NCBI GenBank assembly: GCA_008933995.1
Contig: WARS01000036.1
Span: 8,417,285 to 8,481,284, forward strand
Origin: Datnioides undecimradiatus
Taxonomy: Eukaryota; Chordata; Actinopteri; Lobotiformes; Datnioididae
DNA length: 64,000 nucleotides
Reading direction: 5' to 3'
A program made the translations under genes and the position numbers. Positions 33,716-44,770 of the stretch are shown piece by piece. The notes under the pieces were generated by a model. It had not been told where the DNA came from. It was given only the letters and a program-made list of their open reading frames with translations, and did not search any database. Each line of letters opens with the position of its first letter. The first letter of the stretch is position 1.

Positions 33716-36700
33716 AAAATGTGTGTAATAATATAAGAAAAAGCATGAATAAGAAACTGAAATCTAGCCAAACTTGTCCATTGTTGTCAAGTTTATTTCT
33801 AACTGTGAATATTACATCAGAATCTCAGTGGGCTTTATGGGCTCACAACAGGAACAGTTTCCAGACTTAGCTCGAGGAAACACCCTGACTAAATAAAATT
33901 GGAACTATATATAAGAGACCACAGGAGCACTAATTCAAAGAGAGACCACCCCCCTTAGGTGACTGAGGGTGTAATAGGAGCTGTAGTTGGGAAAATGCCA
34001 ATTATAAAAAACAACGGGAAGTCTTGTGACGGTCGAATGGAAGGAGTCCAGCTCAATATCAATTGTACACCAAATCCAGGCTGCTGTGTTGTTGTGGGGG
34101 GTTATGTCCCACATCAGGTTTTAGTGTACAGTTTGGTGGACTTGTGGCTGGTGAGAAGGAGTAGCTGAAAAGATCGAGGCGCTTTATGTCCTTCCAAACC
34201 TTCAAGAGGAAAAGAGCAGCCATCTTGGTTGAAAAAAACAAGATAAACAACAAGATGAAACTTAGAGGACTTTGGTGTCAAATCCACAATGTGAAGTCAT
34301 ACTACCACACATGCATATTCAGTGTATGAACAGAAACATAAGATATATGGGTAATTTACTGAAGTGAATGGGAGAGAGTGATCAACGCTTACAGATGACA
34401 CTGAATGAACAATATGTACTGAATAGATTTCAAATGAAAAATTTGCACTTGAATGAGAACAAAATGTCAGACATCCACAAAGTCAACAGCAACATATATG
34501 TCTGAGCTTATAGTGCTGGATGAGAATAATAGTGGACACTCATATTAGTAGTTCAAAAACCATTATTATGTAAAATTGCATCTTATTATCTCTGGGTTAT
34601 TATGGTCTGCTGAGAACAGTGGAGACTGTATATCCTTGTGGCGGCAGAAGTGAAAAATATCTTGCAGTGCGTCTTTATTTATGGAGCTGCATGCCATAGA
34701 GAGAGCTGCCCTGGGCACTTAGGGATCCATGTGGGGGGTGAGAGGTGTTGTCCATGATGGCTGATAATGCGACCATCATCTTTTTTTTCCCTCCACCTCC
34801 TCAAGGGAGACTGGACATAGCCTGTGAGGCATGTTCTCCGACTGCCTGCTGTTAGATTTCCTGTATCCAAAGATGTTTTTCATGCCCCTGTAAACTTGCT
34901 CACATTCTTCTGCTGCAGTCTGTCCTCAGTCTTCCTCTTGTAACAGTTTTAACCCTCCCTGATCTTCCTCCTTTGCTTCATCTGTACCCTCTGCGGATCT
35001 TCTTTGTCCCTGACATAAAGTACCTCTTTTTTGTCATTCAGTAGAACCTTCAGTTCTGGGACCCATGGACTTGTTGAAAAAACACTGCACCTCCCTGCTG
35101 GAGACACATTTTCAAACATTATGCATGATTCAGTGTGTCAGGCTGTCTGCAAAGTCCTCCCCTTGCAGCCCTTTTTTTCCAGCCATTTTTCTTTGAAGCA
35201 GCCTCTCAAAGCCTCATCCGACCACCTCCTCACATGTCCTTGTGGTCACAGGTTGTTTACGCTCCAAATATTTCTACTCAAATACTCTTAGAAACTCAGA
35301 TAATGCTATCACAGAACACCCTTACAAAAACCCTTGCATAATGTGCTGACATAGTAATGTTGAAAACTGTGTTGTCTAGTTCTTCACTGTGTAACATCAC
35401 TTCTGATGCAACAAAGGCTTGTGAGAACCCTGACAGTAATGTCCCTGCCAGACAACAGCACAACAGTTCACTGGGATACTGAGTGTTCTTGTATGCTCCA
35501 GCTGGACACAGTTGACAAAGTGCGATGCACCATCTGTAAGGAACATATATCAGAGGCGCTACCCATCATCCTCTGTGGCACAGCTCCAAGTCCATTTGTG
35601 TATTTCTGACCTTGGAGCACATAATTGTTAGTCATCATCATTTTCTTCTACTCATTTGTTATGCTGAATCCTTTCGTATGCATGTGTGTGTGTGTGTGTG
35701 TGTGTGTGAGAGTGTGTGTGCACGTACGCGTGTGTGTGCACGTACGCGTGTGTGCGCACGCGTGTGTGTGGAGGGTGCCTTCTTCTGCTCCCAGTTGGAG
35801 AAGATTATGTTCGTGTCATGGAAGACTTGGAGAGATATTAAATGAGGCTCATATCATGCATCGCCTGTGTTTGCCTCATGTTCCCTCTGCACATTGTGAC
35901 CATGGATAAACATGACTTTCGATACAGCAGGGAGATGCAAACATATGTGAAGACATCGTCAAAATGCAAAGACACAAAATTCCCAAATTTGAAAGAATGC
36001 TTTATAAATATTAAAAAAAAATTAAGCTCTCACTCAGATGTTTGTGGTGATGGCTATTTTAGTGAAATAAGATATAAGCCAGCTGCATAATTTGCTTATC
36101 ACAATGCAAAAAAACATAAATGCTAATTTATGCAGAAATAGTGGTGTAATGATGGGGTTTAGCTAATGCTGAGGGTCTAGCCCAATATGCAGCGCAAATC
36201 TCTGAAGGCAGAGGAAACAGAAGCACAAATGAATTGCATGCAGGCTGAATACAGCCTTCATACTCTTTAATATGAGCCACAGGCAGTGTCCCTGATGTGC
36301 TGCTCTCCTCCCATGTGAGCAAGAGCCAAGTGGAGAGGATGATGGATATAGCTCCACGAGGACATAGAGATATACAGCGATACTTGACATGTTTCCACAC
36401 GAGTGCCATGGTATCAGGTTGAGAAGAGCATGACAGGTCTTACCTTTTGCCCTAGCACTACACTACATACCACATATTTGTATGCAACATGTGACACCAG
36501 TTCAGGTTCTACATCTGATATTTAAATTAAAACCAGAGGACTGAATAATTTACTCTAATTATACTTTCTGTAAGAACTCGTGCCAAAGCAGTTTCGTTTT
36601 CATTAAGACCAGGTAAAAAACAATCTCTCAATAGGGCCAGTGAGTCATACTCTGTGTGACTCATAGTTTACTATTTAATTTTGATAAAACACCAGGCAAA

Positions 36701-37260
36701 TGTTGCACCATTTCAAGAGCATTACTTTTAATGTTCAAGCTTTGTGCTGGCACAGAGTGATCGATACACACCCTTGCATGGCAAAGTCCTGGTGTGTTCA
36801 TGCATTATGCAGTGGATGACATGATTATTAAAGCCGTTCTGCACAGGCCATATAAGCACTTTAGTGCTGCTTTTGAAGAGTTGAAATGGGATCAGTGTGA
36901 CAGTTCATTCAAGGGTCTGCCGTTACACAGATTTTGACAAAAATACTCAGACTGAACCATAAACCACCCAAACTTGAACAACCTCTGACCTGTGACTGGT
37001 AGGTTTGATTATGGACAGAAAGTTAAAAGTCTGATCAACTAAGCAGGGGTGCCTTAGTACTCAGGCTTGAGTCTAAAAATAGCAGCTTGGATGTAAACAA
37101 ACTGCACAGCAGGTGTGGTGATGGAAAGATGTAATCAATTCCTGACAGGTCAAAATAAAGACTCACTGTCACCTCGGCTGTCAGTCCATATCTCTTGCCG
37201 CACAGCAACCTGACATAACAGGATGGACAGAAAGAGCTGATGTGACTTGGCATTCCCGTG
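33716..37260. other. Intergenic desert between pcdh17 and slitrk5, right part
   Basis: No supported gene. It contains the long alternating purine-pyrimidine tract at 35680-35771. All frames are short and lack recognised domains. The last kilobase is the likely upstream region of slitrk5. Confidence 0.6.
35680..35771. repeat. Alternating TG / CACGTACGCG tract (Z-DNA prone)
   Basis: A run of TG dinucleotides passes into two copies of GTGTGCACGTACGCGTGTG, then GCGCACGCGTGTGTG. Over about 90 bases purines and pyrimidines alternate almost perfectly, with many CpG steps in the second half. Confidence 0.9.
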
Positions 37261-37265
37261 GTCGT

Positions 37266-37292
37266 TTTTTTTTTTCTCTCTCTCTCTCGCTC
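37266..37292. repeat. T/CT low-complexity tract
   Basis: A T run followed by a short CT run ending CTCGCTCAGG. It could serve as a splice-acceptor-like pyrimidine tract, but no exon is evident after it. Confidence 0.75.
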
Positions 37293-37494
37293 AGGATGAA
37301 TAACATGATAAGCGGTTTAACAACCGGTTTTGAGCTCAGGAGCGCGCCTAGCCCGGTGAATTATTGATATTTTTTTTTCTTTTTGGGACATCCTTTCTGT
37401 AGGTAGGTCAACATCTTTTGGGGGGATGTATCTCGGTATGATGCTCCAGTGAGCTGATTCTTTGTGCATGAAATGACTTGACATCCTCCCGACC

Positions 37495-37551
37495 ACCGGG
37501 TGTGCGTGCGTGCGTGCGTGCCCGTGCGAGAGCGTCCGCGGCCAGCCAGCG

Positions 37552-37606
<55 letters not shown>

Positions 37607-37855
37607 GGGAGAGAGAGAGAGAGAATAAGCAACTTTGTTACCAGGCATAGCTGTGTCTCCTCCGGCACAGCGTGGTAAAAGAGAAGCATTTGGCAGTTAT
37701 GGTTGATCAGCGTTTCTTTCATCTTCTCCGGTGCATTAGAGACGACGAACGCGCTCGTGCTGAATAGATCCTATTCCCCCCCTTTTTTGACGGATTAAAA
37801 ATAAAAGATGCGCTGAAAAACCTAACGAGCCTACATCTTCATCAATGTGCGTGAG
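37495..37855 (+). promoter_or_regulatory. slitrk5: Probable slitrk5 promoter region and 5' non-coding exon
   Basis: This short CpG-containing stretch includes TGCG repeats, AGCGTCCGCGGCCAGCCAGC and a long GA tract. It ends at a good splice donor, CGTGAG|GTATGT (exon end 37855). The matching acceptor TTTTATTTCTAG at 38294-38305 lies just before the coding exon. SLITRK genes commonly have a non-coding first exon. The transcription start is not determined; there is no clear TATA box, only TTAAAAATAAAAG near 37796. Confidence 0.5.
37555..37624. repeat. (GA)n microsatellite in slitrk5 promoter or 5' exon
   Basis: About 70 bases of nearly pure GA, interrupted only by GGGA units. It lies 230-300 bases upstream of the inferred first-exon donor, so it is either promoter DNA bound by GAGA-type factors or part of the 5' UTR. 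Confidence 0.93.
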
Positions 37856-38305
37856 GTATGTATTTCAACCAGGAGTTGGACAGAAATTATGCAGAGCTGT
37901 CTTAATGTCTGACAAGGCGTGCACTGTGATGCAGAAATTTCAGCGAGCCTTCTGTCATCTACAGAGCTTTAAATTTAAAAGCAGTATTTAATTTCATTTT
38001 TCGTGTCTTAACAAGAAAAATGCATTATGGCTCATTCGCCTCTGAGCGGATACAGACCATTGTTTTCGTGCTTATGTCTTGCTTTGACCTTGCTTTTTTG
38101 TTATTTACATAGCTTGAAGGAGTTGCTTTCTACCCTGCTTTGTTTGAGCCATTTTAAATCAGCAGCCACACAGCCAGAAGTTACCTCTGGGTTAACAGCA
38201 AATGAAGCTTTGACTCATGCAGGCTAAGGCTTGTTGTGTGGAAGTTGCTTTCATTGCAGTCTCCAAGTCTGTCTCACGTCACCTTTGTGTGTCTTTTATT
38301 TCTAG
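37856..38305 (+). other. slitrk5: slitrk5 5' UTR intron
   Basis: Inferred 450-base intron from GTATGT to TTTCTAG. A small frame at 38027-38227 lies inside it and has no known domain. Confidence 0.5.
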
Positions 38306-38326
38306 ATGACATTGAGGATATCTTAG
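38306..38326 (+). other. Short upstream ORF before slitrk5
   Basis: The inferred second exon starts exactly with ATG (38306) and encodes six residues (MTLRIS) before TAG, 34 bases ahead of the slitrk5 ATG. A second upstream ATG in the first exon (ATGTGCGTGAG at 37845-37855) would be closed by the splice itself, reading MCVR and stop. Both depend on the inferred intron. Confidence 0.35.
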
Positions 38327-38360
38327 CAGGACCGTGAGCTCGGCTGTCATTTGCAGGAAA

Positions 38361-40964
38361 ATGCATCTTTGGATTTCATATGTTTTGCTGAGTGCAACGT
38401 CAATGTGCACTATTGAGATGTTTGGCAGTTATGGAGAAATATGTCAAAGACTGTGTGACTGCGAGGAGAGAGAGGGGATACTTACAGTGAGCTGTGAAAA
38501 CAGAGGAATTGTGAGTCTCTCAGACATAAAACCAGTGTACTTCTCCCAGTATCATCTGCTGCTTACGGGGAACCTTTTGAAAAAGCTATCTGCCAATGAT
38601 TTTGTTGAGTACAAAGGACTTACAATATTACATCTGGGGAATAATGACATATCTGAGGTTGAAGCTGGAGCTTTTAATGGACTTCAGGGATTAAAACGAT
38701 TGCATCTCAACAATAACAAAATCGACGCCTTGAAGGAAGAGTTTTTCTTTGGCCTTGAAAGTCTGGAGTATCTACAAATTGATTATAATTATATCACTCA
38801 CGTGGCGCCAAATGCCTTCAGCAGACTTCGACATCTGGAGGTCCTGATTCTAAATGACAACTTAATATCTGCTTTGCCTGTGAACATTTTCCAGTATGTA
38901 CCGTTGACCCATTTGGACTTAAGGGGTAATCAGCTCAAAGTGCTCCCCTACTCAGGTCTGCTGGAGCACATGAACAGCGTTGTGGAGTTACAGCTGGAGG
39001 AGAATCCATGGAACTGTTCCTGTGAGCTGATCGCTCTTAAAACCTGGCTGGAGAGCATATCATATACAGCTTTAGTCGGCGATGTTGTTTGCGAGTTCCC
39101 TTTTCGGCTTCATGGGAGAGATCTTGACGAGGTTTCAAAACAAGAGTTGTGCCCGAGGAGAGCCATTGCTGAATATGAGATGCCGCCCCTGCCACATTTG
39201 AGCACCGATGCATACTATAGGACCACACCAGCTCTAGTCACAGCCTCCTTCACCTCATCTGGGATTGCGAGGTCCTCATCAAGACCCACTAAGGGACCTC
39301 GCCAGTCAGGCAAGCTAAAATCAAGACCCACTTCTCGCATCCCATCTAATAAACCACAAAATTATGGCCAAATCATTTCATATCAAACCAAATCCCCGGT
39401 GCCTTTAGATTGCCCAACTGCCTGTACCTGCAATCTTCAAATTTCAGACCTTGGCCTAAATGTGAACTGCCAGGAGCGAAAGATAGAGCATATCTCTGAC
39501 TTAAATCCTAAACCTTACAATCCCAAAAAGATGTATCTGACAGGGAATTATATCCCTGTGGTGCGTCGATCAGATTTTATCGAGGCGACAGGATTAGATT
39601 TGCTTCATCTCGGTAATAATCGAATAGCTCGCATACTTGACAGAGCTTTTGGCGATTTGACACATCTAAGAAGGCTATACCTTAACGGGAATTTGATTGA
39701 CCATCTCACAGCTGAGATGTTTTATGGACTGGAGACCCTGCAGTTCTTATACTTAGAATACAATGTCATTAAAGAGGTGGCCTCTGACACCTTTCACCAT
39801 GTACCCAAACTTCAACTTCTTTTCCTGAACAATAACCTCTTGAAAACCTTACCGGTGGGAACATTTAGTGGCCTGTCATTAGCCAGGCTGAATCTTCGCA
39901 ACAACCATCTGCGATATCTGCCCACCAGCGGGGTGCTGGATCAACTTACAGCACTGGTGCAAGTCGATTTGTTCGAGAATCCGTGGGATTGCTCTTGTAG
40001 CATACTGGAGCTGAAGATGTGGCTGGAGCAGCTTAGCACAGGCACAGTTGTAAACAATGTCATCTGTGGCTCACCTAAGAGGCTAGCTGGGGAGGATATG
40101 CGATACATTAAGACAACTAATTTCTGCCCTAATAACTCTGATATACTTGCCTCCATGATCCCACCCTCTGAAGAATCTTTTCCTGGTAGCACTATCACCA
40201 TAGAAACATCCTTGGACTCCGACACGCAATACAATACCATTCCTTTATCTGTGATGATTCTTGCCCTTCTCCTCATATTCATCGTGTCTGTGTTTGTGGC
40301 TGCAGGATTGTTTGTGGCGATGAAAAAGAGACGCCAAAAGAGTCAAAACAAGCAGAATAACTCCATGAATGCGTGCATTAGCTCACTCAACATGGAGTAT
40401 GGCCTTTACAAAAAGGGATCCATTCCCAAAGTCAGAACATCTGCTGGCCATGTGTATGAGTACATCCCACCTCCCACAGAATCCACATGCAGAACCACTG
40501 CCCACACCCCAACGGACAGCAAATCAGTGGATGGATATAGAGACTTTGATGAGTTGAGCGGCGCTTTTCTGGGTAACTCGGATGAAGAGGCAGCCAGTAA
40601 TGTAATGAGCTCGGAATACAGCGCCACTACTCCAGAGCCTCTTAACAAGCCCACCACCCCTCACCAAGATGATCTGTGCTACTACAGAGATGTGCTCGAG
40701 CCTGACAAGCACACACGCTACAGCAATACGTTACCATGCAAGCATACAGCACATTCATCGAGTCAGTATACCTCAGACTTTGATGCAAGGCATCAATACA
40801 TGCACCCAGAGAGAATACAACAGACAATACTGTATTGTACAGCACCAAGTACTGTTTATGTGGAGCCCAACAGGAGCGAGTACTGGGAGCTGAAAGCAAA
40901 GCTTCATATTGACCCAGATTATCTTGAGGTTCTTGAAAAACGAACAACATTTACACAGTTTTGA
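38361..40964 (+). CDS. slitrk5: SLIT and NTRK-like protein 5
   Basis: Single-pass synaptic organiser of the neuronal plasma membrane. SLITRK proteins bind presynaptic PTPRD/PTPRS-type receptors and shape synapses, and SLITRK5 also modulates TrkB. The frame encodes 867 residues in one exon, as in mammals (human 958). Signal peptide about 1-20. First leucine-rich block: cap cysteines after YGEIC, LRRs, then an LRRCT starting ENPWNCSC near 213. Second block: DCPTACTCN near 350, LRRs, ENPWDCSC near 538, last cysteine 589. Transmembrane helix about 629-654. Cytoplasmic tail about 213 residues, with a Trk-like DPDYLEVLE whose tyrosine is 854. FRLHGRDLDEVSKQELCPRR matches remembered SLITRK5. ATG 38361 is preferred because it precedes the signal peptide; the frame extends upstream only to a GTG. 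The tail lacks the His/Gln/Pro-rich insert of human SLITRK5. Confidence 0.93.
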   Translation: MHLWISYVLLSATSMCTIEMFGSYGEICQRLCDCEEREGILTVSCENRGIVSLSDIKPVYFSQYHLLLTGNLLKKLSANDFVEYKGLTILHLGNNDISEVEAGAFNGLQGLKRLHLNNNKIDALKEEFFFGLESLEYLQIDYNYITHVAPNAFSRLRHLEVLILNDNLISALPVNIFQYVPLTHLDLRGNQLKVLPYSGLLEHMNSVVELQLEENPWNCSCELIALKTWLESISYTALVGDVVCEFPFRLHGRDLDEVSKQELCPRRAIAEYEMPPLPHLSTDAYYRTTPALVTASFTSSGIARSSSRPTKGPRQSGKLKSRPTSRIPSNKPQNYGQIISYQTKSPVPLDCPTACTCNLQISDLGLNVNCQERKIEHISDLNPKPYNPKKMYLTGNYIPVVRRSDFIEATGLDLLHLGNNRIARILDRAFGDLTHLRRLYLNGNLIDHLTAEMFYGLETLQFLYLEYNVIKEVASDTFHHVPKLQLLFLNNNLLKTLPVGTFSGLSLARLNLRNNHLRYLPTSGVLDQLTALVQVDLFENPWDCSCSILELKMWLEQLSTGTVVNNVICGSPKRLAGEDMRYIKTTNFCPNNSDILASMIPPSEESFPGSTITIETSLDSDTQYNTIPLSVMILALLLIFIVSVFVAAGLFVAMKKRRQKSQNKQNNSMNACISSLNMEYGLYKKGSIPKVRTSAGHVYEYIPPPTESTCRTTAHTPTDSKSVDGYRDFDELSGAFLGNSDEEAASNVMSSEYSATTPEPLNKPTTPHQDDLCYYRDVLEPDKHTRYSNTLPCKHTAHSSSQYTSDFDARHQYMHPERIQQTILYCTAPSTVYVEPNRSEYWELKAKLHIDPDYLEVLEKRTTFTQF

Positions 40965-43900
40965 AGAGACTTGTATGCATTATTGCAATGTTTTTATTTA
41001 AACCAGGAATGAGACCATGTTCAAAAGCAGGCTTAACTATTTTATCACTTCTAGTAGTGCAGTGCATTGTGAGCTACAGTATGCATTTTTTGGGAATCAT
41101 TCTTTACAGGATTGAATAATAAAGGGGAACACTGCTCATTTTAAAGTATCACTTAACCCTTCATCCCTGTGGCTTTTAACAGTTTGTTTTCAATTTGTAA
41201 ATATGAACAACCAACCAGAGATCCAGGGCTCTTATGACTCATCCTATCATGAACTACATCCTGGAGGTGTTTCATTGACAATAGTGTGAGACAGAGCTTT
41301 TACTCTCAAATTAGCTGGGTTTGATGAGTGTTAATGAACTGTGCCGATCATATGTTCTTAACCCAAAATAAAACAGGATTTTTGTTACAGTTATATGTAT
41401 GGCTCCCAGCCCTGTCTTTCCAAATTTATTCCCAACCAAACTCATACATGAGACTAAATCAGATTTATTCTGCAAGTAAATTTCTCTGTAACCAGTCTCA
41501 CCTGCATGTGGGTGTTGACAAAAGTCACATAGCCTACACATCAGTGAAGAAATCAGTGATAAAATAGAGTCAGACACATTTAGCAAGGTAGTGTTACCTC
41601 CAGTATGCAAAGCTTTGGGATGATGATATTAAATGCATGAGATCATGAAACAATTTGAATATAATATCTCAAAGCACAGATTACGAGGCCAGTAAATCTC
41701 TGCTCCCTTGTTTGCAGATTTGGGAAAGAATAATTAATGTATCCTAAAAATATACTGAACTGGCCTGGTGCATATACTGTTAGGTAATCTGTGAAAATCA
41801 GTAGTGTTCCCTCAGAGCCTTTCCATCTCCAAACTAATTGCACTTGTGGATTATGGACACATGTTGCACTTGTATTAAGATAAGCGTTAATGTATTGTAA
41901 CTGTACTCAGAAATGTTATAACTAAGAGATTAGAATCACAACTGCGTCCAGGTGTATTGCAACTGACAGAATATGAGCTTTAACTGCAGGTCACATCATG
42001 TACAAATGCATTTTCTGGCATTTTACATGGTTGAAAAAATACTTTTTGAAAGCTGATGAATTGTAATCAGTGTCTTTATTTATTTGTATCAGAGCCAAAG
42101 CACTTCAATCTCACAAAAAATCAGCTCATAATATATGCAAAGTGTGACTCTCTGAGGGATATATCAAGCACAATGCTGTGTTTTATTGTACCCTTACAGC
42201 CTTTTTTCTTAATTTTATGTCTGAATACAGTTGCAATACATTTGCAATACAATAAGGATCTAATATTTCTCCATATACTTCTGTTTAAAAACTCAGATAA
42301 AAATCTGTTGGCCTCAAGCCAATGTAAAACACATTTTAAATTACTATTTTTATACAAACAAATATTTCCTTTCTTTGTCTTTTTCTTTCATAAAAAATGC
42401 ACTATTGACTTATACAGGTCAACAATGATGTCACTTTTTTGAAATGCACAATATGGTTACACATGTGCATATAGCCATAGAGGTAGGTTTGATAACTGCA
42501 TACATAAACATAACTCATTTTGAAAAGAAAATCTTGCACTATGCATAGATATAGAGCATCCTTAGACAATCTGTACAAAATACAGCTCATCCCCTCAGTC
42601 ACCAACCAACATTCAGAAACATGATATTTAATAATATTATCAGGTCCCATAAATGCTTATTTGAATTTTAACAGACATGAATATTCAGAGGTACTTTTGT
42701 ACCACATTTTGGATAATTCATTTTTTCTAAAACTTCATATATTTTTAATTACATGTGTTTTTAGGGGAATACTGAGTGGATTTGTGTGTATTGCACTGAA
42801 ACAAGAAACACTGTCTCATTATTTGGCATTGTTTGCTTCATCTCTTTGGTGCGGGGGTCGTATGAAATCTGGCAATTTGACTGCAATTAGCAGTCTCTGT
42901 TGCTCACTTTTCATGGAGGGATTGGTGGGTAGTGTAACAAATGCGTAAAGGTCTGCAAGAGCTTGGCTACAAGACTGAAAAGCACAACAAATGAATGCAG
43001 TAGTTGAATGGACAGAGTCGTCTTTTTGCATAAAAATGCCCTGTGCTCTAAAGGAAACTAAGCACATCATCCGGTCTTAATGCAGTCTAACCAATTTCTG
43101 GGTCAATAGTGTTAGCCCAGAAATCTGACTTTCCCTGAGAGTTTAATACACAGAGTAAATACACATCATATGCAGTATTATGCACTGAACCTGTCATCTT
43201 AACTCAGCTAATTAGAGGACATGGTGTATCTGGACCCTGCCTGCACGTCACCATGTATTACACTGCAGCATTACTCATGCTGTTTATCAAGTACAGTCTT
43301 GGTTTGTTGCCTTTCACATGTTCAGAGCCGTTTTGTGATCATTTTGTCAGTTGACCTGTGTCTGCTCTTTGGAGATTCATCAGAACAAACGAAATCTACA
43401 CAGTGAAGCATGATGTAAACCTGCACAGGTTTGTAATGTGTTACATGTCAGATTTTTTTAATCTTTATATTTCTGTGAAGTTAGTGGTGAAAACACTGTA
43501 AACCTGCAAACATGCACAGGCAGATAAACACAAAATGTTTTTTTGTGAATGGTGGCCATCATTTGGTTAATTGTTTCAGCTCTCATGCTGATGATTATTT
43601 GTTAAATGTGTGGTAAATGTTGTACAGCCAAACTGATGCAACAGATGAGAAAACAGCACATCAAAAAAACTGGCAGTCTAGTTTGCCAGTGTGTTTGGAG
43701 GGGAATCCTACACTTATAACAAGTGTGATGACATTTCTTTCAATTTGTAAGAATCTTGGCAACTGTGTAAGTGAACACAGTATTTACTGTACATAACGGA
43801 AATTTGTAAAACGTTTATCTCTTGCAGTCTTTTGTAATCAATGACCAAATGCAGATGTCACATGTGAGGCTTCCAATAATCCCAAAATATGTTAATTTGA

Positions 43901-44770
43901 AATGTAACTGTCCTGTGTACATGTGCAAATGTTACATTTGCAAAGAAGAAGAGGTCCAGTCAGTGTCTTATTCTTATTCCAATTCTTTTGTTAGCTTTTG
44001 TTTGTTTTTGCTTGGTTTTCATATGAAACAGCAATTTTCTATGTATTTCAACCTCTGATTTGTAAATAGAACAGTTCATCAGCATTTCCGTGCAAACTTG
44101 CGCCGGCTCTGAAAAGCAAACACCTGGTCTCTTATTGCAAAAACACAGTACAACTAGGAATATGTGAGGTAAATATATCTACAGTGTGCTGTTACTTTAG
44201 TTGTTAGCTGATGAATAAAAGATATGCATTCATTTGGTATACCCTTGTTTCTGTGTTCCTTCACCCTCTAAAGCGTGGTGTGTGCAGTAAATGTCATAGT
44301 GCACAGAGAGGACAGATTTTAAAGTGTTGCACAAAGCCCCATTGGCATTTTTCAGAACATTGTAAAAATTACAATATCCAATTCAAATATTCAGATCGAG
44401 CCATTTTCATGGTTTCAATTAGGCAAATGGGAAATAACGAGAAGGGCTATGTTGCATAATCAACATCGAGATGTCATAGTTAGTGCTTTATGATGCCTTA
44501 GTTTTACTCAGTATCACCCAAAGACATTTTGACTAAGACTTTAAATGATCAATTCTCTCATGTATAAACCAAATGATTATCTGATGCACAAAGCGTTTTA
44601 CAAATAGCAGAACAGGCTTGGGGCAGAATGACAAAATGTACGTATACCAAATTTGAGTTTGTTGTATATGTGTGCATTAAAAATGTTGGATCTCGGGGTT
44701 TCTCGTGGCAACAAAGGGATGCATTATGTTGTGTCAGCTATGATTTGAATAAAGCTTGAATAAGTATGTC
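40965..44770 (+). other. slitrk5: Probable long 3' UTR of slitrk5
   Basis: AT-rich non-coding sequence without a supported gene. Candidate poly(A) signals AATAAA occur at 41118, 44214 and 44748, suggesting alternative short and long ends. Three Pumilio-type elements occur at 41196-41203, 43788-43795 and 44061-44068. A perfect 7-base inverted repeat (ACTGGCA, 8-base loop, TGCCAGT) lies at 43669-43690. The true end is not provable from sequence alone. Confidence 0.45.
44748..44753 (+). terminator. slitrk5: Poly(A) signal, candidate distal end of slitrk5
   Basis: AATAAA in TTTGAATAAAGCTTG, followed by a T/GT-containing stretch. It is the last good signal before a long stretch that no longer looks 3' UTR-like. 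An alternative proximal signal lies at 41118. Confidence 0.35.

Noticed and set aside
35612..35909. Overlapping plus-strand frames rich in Cys-Val and Arg-Val
   Set aside because: Low-complexity translation of the alternating TG/CACGTACGCG tract.
37361..37722. Minus-strand frames of 95 and 104 codons and a plus-strand 66-codon frame
   Set aside because: All are dominated by translations of the GA/CT tract and show no domain.
38334..38360. Upstream extension of the slitrk5 frame to position 38334
   Set aside because: The codon there is GTG, not ATG. The ATG at 38361 directly precedes the signal peptide and matches the family start.
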